Assembly: GCF_022870885.1 (NCBI RefSeq)
Contig: NZ_CP091509.1
Location: 2,542,001-2,606,000 of the forward strand
Length of the DNA: 64,000 nt
Reading direction: 5' to 3'
DNA from: Neisseria dumasiana
Lineage (GTDB): Bacteria; Pseudomonadota; Gammaproteobacteria; Burkholderiales; Neisseriaceae
This document shows, piece by piece, positions 57,367-64,000 of the stretch. Positions within the stretch are counted from its first letter, which is position 1. The number at the start of each line of letters is the position of its first letter. The notes beneath the pieces were generated by a model. It did no database searches and was not told where the DNA came from. It was given only the letters and a program-made list of their open reading frames with translations. Both the position numbers and the translations under genes were made by a program.

Positions 57367-57924
57367 TTAATTAGGCTGGTTTGTAGTTAATTCATTTTTT
57401 TCCCAGCGATTAGCTAGCCATTCAAATTCCTGATAGTACGTTTGTCTCTTTTTTTGTCGGCGCAATTCCATAATCATTGGTTTTGCCTTGGCCCAAATAT
57501 CCATAGTGTCTGAATATTTCAGACGTTTGTATATTTCCTCTTCAAAAGCTCCATTTTTAATTCCTAGTGCAACAAATTCATATCTATTTAAAAGTATACG
57601 GATGCATTCTTTTTCTTTTTTAGAATTGTCATCATCACATAAATTCGGTTCAAGATATTTGATAAAGGAAGCTTCACCTGGTAAAGCCATTACAATTCTT
57701 TTAGCTTCAACTAATTCCTTATCCTGATTTTCTTGAATTAAGATGTCAATAGTTGCTCTTTTTCGAATCATTAAATGATTATGCTCAAGTGTATCTTTTG
57801 CTGACTTGCCGTTTTTGACTATTGCTTTCTGAGCAAAATAACCTGTTACTGCGATAGATATAATAATGGCTCCTGTTTGTACCCAGAAGCCATATGCTTG
57901 ATTAAACTCAATCAGAGTTCCCAT
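57367..57924 (-). CDS. DUF4760-like membrane-anchored protein
   Basis: This 185-aa protein has one N-terminal membrane segment (about residues 11-30) and a soluble helical part (EHNHLMIRKRATIDILIQENQD..., RILLNRYEFVALGIKNGAFEEEIYKR) that fits the DUF4760 pattern. It is clearly more AT-rich than the core genes on both sides, which suggests acquisition. Function unknown. Confidence 0.78.
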   Translation of the reverse strand: MGTLIEFNQAYGFWVQTGAIIISIAVTGYFAQKAIVKNGKSAKDTLEHNHLMIRKRATIDILIQENQDKELVEAKRIVMALPGEASFIKYLEPNLCDDDNSKKEKECIRILLNRYEFVALGIKNGAFEEEIYKRLKYSDTMDIWAKAKPMIMELRRQKKRQTYYQEFEWLANRWEKNELTTNQPN

Positions 57925-58173
57925 TTTTTAAAATCCATCCCAACCTTCTGAATAAACACGTTTCATATCCAGCTCCTTATTTGATTAATATATTTTGGTT
58001 AAATAAAAAAGTTGCTGCTTTCACCAGTCAACGCGTTCGAAAATATATTATATAGCATTGCTATATTTTTTCAACTTCCATGTTTAAATCAATTCTTAGG
58101 TTCGAATTTTAGTATAACATTCAGACAATAGTAGTTGAACAAATTTAAGAATAAAACATTTGGCGTTTCATAG

Positions 58174-58383
58174 CAACATGCCACCGCGAGTTTAGTCGAT
58201 CTTGAAAAAGCCAACGAATATGTGCAGGAAACTTTCACCCAAATCCGCAACCGCTTGCTGTCGGAACAGATACGACAAGATTATTCTCAACCGTTAGATG
58301 GTAAAGAAGAAGACTTGGGTTTGGATAAGATCATCAATCTGTTGGATAAAATTACCAATTTGGCCAATAAAAAGCCGTCTTAA
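58174..58383 (+). pseudogene. 3' remnant of an unidentified gene
   Basis: A frame open from just after a stop at 58171-58173 encodes ASLVDLEKANEYVQETFTQI... and ends TNLANKKPS. It lacks a usable start, so it looks like the surviving C-terminus of a longer gene. I do not recognise the family. It borders the AT-rich acquired patch 57360-58150, so the patch may have replaced its 5' part. The stretch 57925-58173 holds nothing that I can support. Confidence 0.55.
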
Positions 58384-58390
58384 AAACTTG

Positions 58391-58421
58391 ACCGGGTCGG
58401 GCATCCTTGCCCGACTTTTTA
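58391..58421 (+). terminator. Terminator after the gene remnant
   Basis: GTCGGGCATCCTTGCCCGAC followed by TTTTT is a strong small hairpin, which shows that the remnant's ancestor was transcribed. Confidence 0.85.
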
Positions 58422-58604
58422 TTTAGGCATCTTAAACTTAAATCACTATCTAACACGCAAAACTTATCGCGATAAGATTAAAGAGCCAAGTTTTCAGTTA
58501 TGCTGCTTTTTCAGACGGCCTTCATGGCGGATAACTTGAATTTCGTGCGGGTATGTAGTCAAATCGCGGAATGTTGATGTTTGCTGTTGAAAGGCCGTCT
58601 GAAA

Positions 58605-59189
58605 ATGCCGAACCGTGCTGAAAAATCCGAGTTGCGCCGCCGCCTGCGCCGTGCCCGTGCGGCTTTGCCGAAAAAAGAGCGGGCTGCGGCCACGCGTGCG
58701 GCCAATGGTTTTTTAAAGCGGTTTATCCGCCGCGGCAGCCGTATCGGTGTTTATTGGCCGGTGGGCAGCGAGATGCGTTTGAGCGGTTTTGTTCAGACGG
58801 CCTTATCACGCGGGGCGGAGCTTTATCTGCCTTATATCGAGCCGGATTCGCTGCGTTTGTGGTTTACGCCTTATCGGGGCGACGCGGCGCAGGCGGAGCG
58901 TAAACGCGGCAGGGGCAGCCTGCATATTCCGCAATTCGGCGGCAAAAAAATCCGTGCGCACCGTTTGCATGTGCTGTTCGTGCCTTTGGTGGGCATAGAC
59001 AGACAGGGCTACCGTTTGGGACAGGGCGGCGGCTATTATGATGTGTCGCTGGCGACACTCCGCGGCCGGTTGCGGCCGCGCACGGTGGGCGTGGGTTTTG
59101 CGTGCCAATTATGTGATGTGTTGCCGCATGAGCCGCACGATATTCAGCTGGATGCTTTTGTATGCGAGCGGGGTATCATTCGTTTTTAG
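58605..59189 (+). CDS. 5-formyltetrahydrofolate cyclo-ligase
   Basis: The enzyme is 194 aa from the ATG at 58605, just after a DUS. It has KSELRRRLRRARAALPKKER at the N-terminus and the family signature LVGIDRQGYRLGQGGGYYD near residue 130. It converts 5-formyl-THF to 5,10-methenyl-THF with ATP. High content of Arg and GC is in line with other core genes. Confidence 0.93.
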   Translation: MPNRAEKSELRRRLRRARAALPKKERAAATRAANGFLKRFIRRGSRIGVYWPVGSEMRLSGFVQTALSRGAELYLPYIEPDSLRLWFTPYRGDAAQAERKRGRGSLHIPQFGGKKIRAHRLHVLFVPLVGIDRQGYRLGQGGGYYDVSLATLRGRLRPRTVGVGFACQLCDVLPHEPHDIQLDAFVCERGIIRF

Positions 59190-59296
59190 GCTTGCGGCCG
59201 TCTGAACACTGCCGCCATTCTGTTTTATCGCGGGCGTTTAAATGGGCTACAATGTCGGCAGTTTCTGTAAAACAGTTCGATATATATACTAAGTTT

Positions 59297-60553
59297 ATGA
59301 ATATAAGTTGGTTTTATAAGCAGCTTTGGCAGGTTGCGCCTTTTTTTATCCGCCATTATCTGCGCAAACGCGGTGTGAAAGCGCCTGCTTATCTGGAGCA
59401 TTGGGGCGAGCGTTTCGGCGAGCCTCTTGCCCAAGCGGTGCAGCAGCCGGTGTGGGTGCATGCGGTATCGGTGGGCGAAACGCGGGCGGCACAGCCGTTG
59501 ATTCGTGAGCTGTGCAAGCATTTTCCCGATGCGCCGCTGCTGGTTACGCAGATGACACCCACGGGTCGGGCAACGGCGGAAATGCTGTATCCGAACGCGC
59601 AATGCCGTTATCTGCCTTATGATAAGCCGGAATATGTGGCGCAGTTTTTACGCGAACACCGCCCGCGTTTCGGAATTTTGATGGAAACGGAAATTTGGCC
59701 GAACTTGATGCACGGTTGCGCCGAGGCGGGCGTGCCGCTGTTTTTGGCAAATGCGCGTTTGTCGGAAAAATCGCAAAACGGTTATCTGAAAATCCGCACG
59801 CTGGTTGAGCCTGCAATGCAGACTTTGCGCGGCTGTTATGCGCAAACGGCGGCGGATGCGGAGCGTTTGCACCTGATCGGGGCATCGAACGTGCATGTGT
59901 GCGGCAACACCAAATACGATATTACGCCCACCGATGCCATGCGTGAGAAAGCGGCTCATTTCCGCAGCCTGATCGGTTCGCGCCCTGTGGCGGTGTGCGC
60001 CAGCACTCGGGAATATAAGGGAGCGGACGAGGCGGAAATGCTGCTTTCGGCATGGCGTGCCTACCACGGCGATGCTCTGCTGATTATCGTGCCCCGCCAC
60101 CCCGAGCGTTTTCAGACGGCCTATGATTGTGCGGTGAAAATGGGGTTTAAAACGCAAAAACGCAGCGACGGGCATGAAGTGGCCGCCGATACGCAGGTGT
60201 GGATAGGCGACAGTATGGGTGAAATGCTGGCTTATTATCTGGCTTCTGATGTGGCGTTTGTGGGCGGCAGTTTGGTGGATACGGGCTGCCAAAACATTAT
60301 CGAGCCGGTAGCCTGCGGCATACCGACGCTGTTCGGCCCCTCTACTTATAATTTTGCCGCGGCCTGCAAAGGTGCGGTTGCGGTGGGCGCGGCCAAGCAG
60401 ATATTCAGCGCGCAAGAATGGCAGTACACCACAGCCAAATGGTTGTCGGAGCCTGCATTGCGCGCGCCGTTTGTAGAAGCGGCGGCGGCTTTTGTGGCAC
60501 AAAACCGCGGAGCCAGCCGCCGGATTGTGGAGCGCATGATAGAGGCCGTCTGA
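59297..60553 (+). CDS. waaA: 3-deoxy-D-manno-octulosonic acid (Kdo) transferase
   Basis: The protein is 418 aa from the ATG at 59297 (MNISWFYKQLWQVAPFFIRH). The N-terminal hydrophobic part anchors it to the membrane. It contains VWVHAVSVGETRAAQPLI, ILMETEIWPNLM and the glycosyltransferase region PEFFxxEP-like GCQNIIEPVACGIPTLFGPS. It adds Kdo to lipid A in lipooligosaccharide synthesis. Upstream in-frame starts overlap the previous gene. Confidence 0.95.
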   Translation: MNISWFYKQLWQVAPFFIRHYLRKRGVKAPAYLEHWGERFGEPLAQAVQQPVWVHAVSVGETRAAQPLIRELCKHFPDAPLLVTQMTPTGRATAEMLYPNAQCRYLPYDKPEYVAQFLREHRPRFGILMETEIWPNLMHGCAEAGVPLFLANARLSEKSQNGYLKIRTLVEPAMQTLRGCYAQTAADAERLHLIGASNVHVCGNTKYDITPTDAMREKAAHFRSLIGSRPVAVCASTREYKGADEAEMLLSAWRAYHGDALLIIVPRHPERFQTAYDCAVKMGFKTQKRSDGHEVAADTQVWIGDSMGEMLAYYLASDVAFVGGSLVDTGCQNIIEPVACGIPTLFGPSTYNFAAACKGAVAVGAAKQIFSAQEWQYTTAKWLSEPALRAPFVEAAAAFVAQNRGASRRIVERMIEAV

Positions 60554-60594
60554 AACAGGCCATTCTCCATGCCGCTTTGCCGCTATTGCTTTAT

Positions 60595-60748
60595 ATATGG
60601 TTAATTAACTTATTTTTCATACAAGGCAACAAGCGGCAGCAGCACAGGTAGTACGGAACCGATTCTGTTGCCGCTTCAGCCGCTTACACAATCGTTTTTA
60701 GAGCTAAGGCGCAGCAACAGCGTAGCAAGTTAAGTTTATTTACGGTAT
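60595..60748. repeat. Correia-like repeat C
   Basis: The repeat is about 154 bp. It contains GTAGTACGGAACCGATTC and GAGCTAAGGCGCAGCAAC, which match the long form of neisserial Correia elements, with diverged ends (TATATGGTTAATTAACTT and inverse TATACCGTAAATAAACTT). The gene-free stretch 60554-60858 holds this and the DUS pair. Confidence 0.83.
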
Positions 60749-60792
60749 AGGCTCACTTAATGCCTGTGTTATCTCCATCGGCAGAATATGAA

Positions 60793-60828
60793 AAAGGCCG
60801 TCTGAAAATATTTTTTCAGACGGCCTTT
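60793..60828. terminator. Inverted DUS pair
   Basis: AAAAAGGCCGTCTGAAAA and TTTTCAGACGGCCTTT form a strong hairpin that can end transcripts from both sides (waaA and the minus-strand lipoprotein gene). Confidence 0.85.
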
Positions 60829-60858
60829 GCATAGCGGGAAACCGATAAAACCGACGGC

Positions 60859-61065
60859 TTATCTGTTTACTTGGCTGCCGATCACGCCGCCAAGTGCAGC
60901 ACCGCCCAAAGTAGAGCCGGTGTCGCCGCCGATCAGGTTGCCGGCCACGCCGCCGATTACGGCACCGGTAGCGGTATTGCGCTGGGTGCGCGACATGCTT
61001 TCACAAGCAGTCAGTGAACCGGCAACTGCTACTAATGCGATCATTTTTACGATGTTTGATTTCAT
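60859..61065 (-). CDS. Glycine-zipper lipoprotein
   Basis: This 68-aa protein has signal peptide and lipobox GSLTAC (Cys 21), then a glycine-zipper two-helix segment (GAVIGGVAGNLIGGDTGSTLGGAALGG split around GG repeats) like osmotically inducible OsmB/17-kDa proteins. It probably sits at the outer membrane. GAGGACACC precedes the ATG. Confidence 0.88.
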   Translation of the reverse strand: MKSNIVKMIALVAVAGSLTACESMSRTQRNTATGAVIGGVAGNLIGGDTGSTLGGAALGGVIGSQVNR

Positions 61066-61235
61066 GGTGTCCTCCTAAAAGGGTTGTTTGTATTGCCGGA
61101 GTACCCGCTGCCTGAATGGTTTGCGGCAGGCAAGCCCCCGTTGATGCACGCGCAGTATGGCACAGGACTCGGATAATGGTATATTGGCAGGCGTAAAGAG
61201 TCTTAAAACTGGGAAAGATTGTGAAAGGCTGGTTT

Positions 61236-61682
61236 ATGAATGCTTATTCTGTTGCACATATCATACATTTATTTTGCGCGATTGCTTTTGTGGGCGGGGT
61301 ATTTTTTGAAACATTGGTGCTTTCGGTGATTCACAGCAAACGGGTATCACGCGAAGCGCGGCGCGAGGTGGAAAAAGCGATAAGCTACCGCGCGGTGCGG
61401 GTGATGCCGTGGATTGTAGGCGGGGTGTTTCTTTCCGGGCTGGCGATGGCGCACCGCTATGCCGCGATACTCGCCGACCCGTTCGGCGCGCCGTTTAATA
61501 TACAGCTGAGTTTGAAAGTGCTGCTGGCATTCGGCGTGTTGGTGCATTTTGTGATTGCCGTTACCAAAATGCGCCGCGGCACACTCACGGCGGCATGGTC
61601 GAAATACATTCACGCCGCCGTGCTCGTTCATATGGTTTTGATTGTGCTGTTGGCCAAAAGCATGTTTTATTTCAGCTGGTAA
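61236..61682 (+). CDS. CopD-like integral membrane protein
   Basis: The protein is 148 aa from the ATG at 61236. Four membrane segments are seen (about residues 8-27, 55-74, 84-107, 123-145), with His in AHIIHLFCAIAFVGGVFFE, HRYAA and LVHFVIAV that could bind heme or copper, as in CopD-like families. An in-frame GTG lies at 61221. Substrate unknown. Confidence 0.72.
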   Translation: MNAYSVAHIIHLFCAIAFVGGVFFETLVLSVIHSKRVSREARREVEKAISYRAVRVMPWIVGGVFLSGLAMAHRYAAILADPFGAPFNIQLSLKVLLAFGVLVHFVIAVTKMRRGTLTAAWSKYIHAAVLVHMVLIVLLAKSMFYFSW

Positions 61683-61701
61683 ACATTGGCAAATGTTTCA
61701 T

Positions 61702-61730
61702 GGCCGTCTGAATCGCGGGTTCAGACGGCC
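61702..61730 (+). terminator. Inverted DUS pair
   Basis: GGCCGTCTGAA and TTCAGACGGCC with an 8-nt loop, directly after the CopD-like gene. Confidence 0.8.
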
Positions 61731-61869
61731 TTGTTTTCAATAAAGCCGCCTTCTGCGCGCCATTCTGTTACCCGTTCATTCCCTGTTTCTCTTCTACCGG
61801 CATTCGGCTATCGGGATTCCTATATGTTAAAATGAAAATGCTTTATGATTTCATTATGTTAGGAATTTT

Positions 61870-62847
61870 ATGGTTGAACATCCCTCTGTCGGCTCCCCGT
61901 TGTTTTACGGGGTATTCTTTGCAGCCGTGTTTATTATGATTGCCATCGATATGATGTCGCTCAAAAAAACCGGCGTTCACAAAGTCAGCATGAAAGAAGC
62001 TTTGGCTTGGTCTTGCGTATGGGTGGCGGTATCGTGCGCATTTGCCGGCTGGCTGTATTTTGAACTGGCAGGCAACCCGCTCTACGGCCATGTTGTCGCC
62101 AAGCAGAAGGTATTGGAATTCTTTACCGGCTATGTGTTGGAAAAATCATTGGCGGTTGACAATATCTTTGTGTTTTTAATGATTTTTTCTTATTTCAAAG
62201 TCCAGCCGCAATACCAGCACCGCGTGCTGCTTTACGGTGTGTTCGGTGCGATTGTGCTCCGCATGATCATGATTTTTATCGGTGCGGTATTGGTGAGCAA
62301 ATTTGAAGCGGTGCTTTATCTTTTCGGTGCATTCCTGCTCTACACCGGCATCAAAATGATCAGATCGGGCGGAGAAGACGAGCATGAAGATTTATCGCAA
62401 AACAAAATGCTCAATTGGGTAAAAGGCCACATTCCGGTAAGCAACCACTTCGACGGTGAAAAGTTTTTTACCGTTGAAAACGGCAAACGTATTGCCACGC
62501 CCATGCTGCTGGTGCTGATTATGGTTGAAATGAGCGATGTGATTTTTGCAGTAGACAGCATCCCCGCTATTTTTGCGGTAACCACCGACCCGTTTATCGT
62601 GCTCACTTCCAATATTTTCGCCATTCTCGGTTTGCGTGCAATGTATTTTCTGCTGGCCGATATTGCCGACCGTTTCGTGTTTTTAAAATTCGGTTTGGCG
62701 TTTGTGTTGAGCTTTATCGGCATCAAAATGCTGATTATGTATTTCAACATCCACATTCCGGTAGGCGTGTCATTGGCGGTAGTGTTCGGTGCCTTGGGCG
62801 TTTCCATCCTGATTTCACTGATGTATAACCGCCGGAAAACCAATTAA
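61870..62847 (+). CDS. TerC-family integral membrane protein
   Basis: The 325-aa protein has seven to nine membrane segments. It contains the TerC/Alx signatures EKSLAVDNIFVFLMIFSYF and VEMSDVIFAVDSIPAIFAVT, with acidic residues in the membrane. Family members (Alx) are linked with manganese export and with alkaline or tellurite stress. Length is typical of Alx. Confidence 0.93.
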   Translation: MVEHPSVGSPLFYGVFFAAVFIMIAIDMMSLKKTGVHKVSMKEALAWSCVWVAVSCAFAGWLYFELAGNPLYGHVVAKQKVLEFFTGYVLEKSLAVDNIFVFLMIFSYFKVQPQYQHRVLLYGVFGAIVLRMIMIFIGAVLVSKFEAVLYLFGAFLLYTGIKMIRSGGEDEHEDLSQNKMLNWVKGHIPVSNHFDGEKFFTVENGKRIATPMLLVLIMVEMSDVIFAVDSIPAIFAVTTDPFIVLTSNIFAILGLRAMYFLLADIADRFVFLKFGLAFVLSFIGIKMLIMYFNIHIPVGVSLAVVFGALGVSILISLMYNRRKTN

Positions 62848-62864
62848 CTATCCAACCCGTAACA

Positions 62865-62892
62865 AAAGCAGATGTATTACGCATCTGCTTTT
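62865..62892 (+). terminator. Terminator after the TerC-family gene
   Basis: AAAGCAGATG and CATCTGCTTT pair around a short loop, followed by TTTTT. Confidence 0.88.
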
Positions 62893-63083
62893 TTTGCATC
62901 CGCTAAACTGTTTTAATATCGGAAATGCGACATATTTGGTGCATTTACACTATTCATCTTGCTTATCAGAGTGCAGGTTTGTAAACTTATTAATGAAATA
63001 CCTGTTATAAAAACGGCTTCTGTTCGTCTAATCACAAGATAAATCTTATATTCCGTCCAACAATATATGAAGGAAACATTATT

Positions 63084-63902
63084 ATGAAAACGTTTAATAT
63101 GTTTATGATCGCCAGTTTGTCTGCCTTAACCCTATCGGCCTGTGGTGCCAAAGAAGCCATCGAATCCATCCGTCCTCCCTCCGGAGATACCGAGCCTAAA
63201 AGCATCACCACGCCGGATTTCAGCAGCACCAATATTAAAAATGTTACGTTAACCATCAACGGTAAAACTTATCAAACCGGAAAAAGTATAGATATCGCAT
63301 CAATATCCCCTAATAGCGTTCACAATCAAGATTACGAAATAAACGGGCAAACGCAAAAAGGGGAATATAAAGAAAAAGGTACGCTTCGCATCTATAAAAC
63401 CGTACAACATTTCCCTAAAGGGCACGCTGCAATATTGGCTAAATATGCAGAACAACAAACGGAAAACGGTGTCAACAAAGCTGCCAATAAGTTTGAAGTC
63501 CTTTCCATACAGGGCAACCCGACTAAATTAGAGAATCTGCCTAAGCAAGGAAGTTACAGTTATCAAGGCTTGGCATTCACAGGAAAAAACGATACCGCTC
63601 AATTTATCTACAATATTGATTTTGATAAGAGAGTCGGCTCCGGCCAAATCGGGAAGTCTAAACAATACGACATCATTAAACTAAAAGAACATGATATTAC
63701 CGCATTGAACGCCTCTTCTAATTTCCACGCAACAACAGGTATCAAAGGTGATGCCGAATACGGCGGCAAAACCGTAGGCAAATATGAAGTAGGCTTGTTC
63801 GGCCCCGCAGCCGAAGAGATTGCCGGCAAAGCAAACCTTAACATCGGCGGAAACGAAGTTGATTTCGGGTTCGGTGCCACCAAACAGCCGGGCTCGAAAT
63901 AA
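63084..63902 (+). CDS. Surface lipoprotein, fHbp/TbpB-type beta-barrel
   Basis: The 272-aa protein has lipobox TLSAC (Cys 20), then a Ser/Thr linker. The C-terminal part (FGPAAEEIAGKANLNIGG, ending EVDFGFGATKQ) resembles the barrel of factor H-binding and transferrin-binding lipoproteins, and GKNDTAQFIYNIDFDKRVGSG the strand pattern of these. Such proteins reach the surface with Slam. GAAGGAAAC precedes the ATG. AT-rich compared with its neighbours. The ligand is unknown. Confidence 0.8.
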   Translation: MKTFNMFMIASLSALTLSACGAKEAIESIRPPSGDTEPKSITTPDFSSTNIKNVTLTINGKTYQTGKSIDIASISPNSVHNQDYEINGQTQKGEYKEKGTLRIYKTVQHFPKGHAAILAKYAEQQTENGVNKAANKFEVLSIQGNPTKLENLPKQGSYSYQGLAFTGKNDTAQFIYNIDFDKRVGSGQIGKSKQYDIIKLKEHDITALNASSNFHATTGIKGDAEYGGKTVGKYEVGLFGPAAEEIAGKANLNIGGNEVDFGFGATKQPGSK

Positions 63903-63963
63903 ATTCGGTTTATAAAGTTATGCAATAGAAATGATGGAGCATCAGGCCATCTGAAAAGCACAA

Positions 63964-63995
63964 AAGGGCGGGGTTCAAACCCGCCCTTTTGTTTT
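63964..63995 (+). terminator. Terminator after the surface lipoprotein gene
   Basis: AAAGGGCGGGTT pairs with AACCCGCCCTTT (with one extra G in the first arm) and is followed by TGTTTT. Confidence 0.88.
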
Positions 63996-64000
63996 ATGGC

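Noticed and set aside
57144-57374. Plus-strand frame after the helicase gene
   Set aside because: It runs through Correia-like repeat B and has no ribosome site.

Overview
The window is chromosomal DNA of a Neisseria-type bacterium. The 10-mer core GCCGTCTGAA (the neisserial DNA uptake sequence, DUS) recurs throughout, often as inverted pairs forming terminators and mostly in the AGGCCGTCTGAA dialect. An IS1016-like element, IS1106-like IS5-family copies, Correia-like repeats, and the minC-minD-minE-oxyR gene order fit the same assignment. AG-type DUS argues mildly for a commensal species rather than gonococcus or meningococcus. No species is claimed.

Layout. (1) 1-960: the 3' end of an unidentified gene, then an intact IS1016-like IS with a perfect 8-bp target duplication. 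(2) 960-1076: promoter and tRNA-Lys(TTT). (3) 1029-44695: a 43.6-kb integrative and conjugative element (ICE) inserted in the 3' part of the tRNA gene, bounded by 48-bp direct repeats. (4) 44696-49100: the displaced tRNA terminator, then gltX between two inverted IS1106-like copies, with related MITEs and an IS remnant. (5) 49200-64000: core genes (lysS, a DUF2520 dehydrogenase-like gene, minCDE, oxyR, a uvrD/rep helicase, a 5-formyl-THF cyclo-ligase, waaA, a TerC-family gene and a surface lipoprotein), with three Correia-like repeats and one AT-rich acquired patch.

The ICE carries: integrase and an excisionase-like protein at the left end; traL/traM-like and trbM-like genes; an array of small hairpins next to a lambda-like immunity region (S24-type repressor without the catalytic Ser, four operators, cro-like gene) and a replication-like gene with iterons; mazEF; a traK-like gene, a helically phased TCTA array and a candidate oriT with an RP4/Ti-type nic motif; a cluster of small unknown genes; epsilon/zeta toxin-antitoxin; two DNA methyltransferases with a DUF5131 protein; relaxase and MobC; polyvalent proteins (ART/GNAT-like, ArdC-like, primase); VirD4, SSB and a complete virB1-virB11 set. 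The genes interlock as follows: VirB1-B11/VirD4 is the channel, relaxase/MobC/TraK-like act at oriT, and integrase handles excision and integration. Four proteins (zeta toxin, ART/GNAT protein, ArdC, primase) share a homologous C-terminal tail, which I infer may be a signal for transfer into the recipient through the T4SS.
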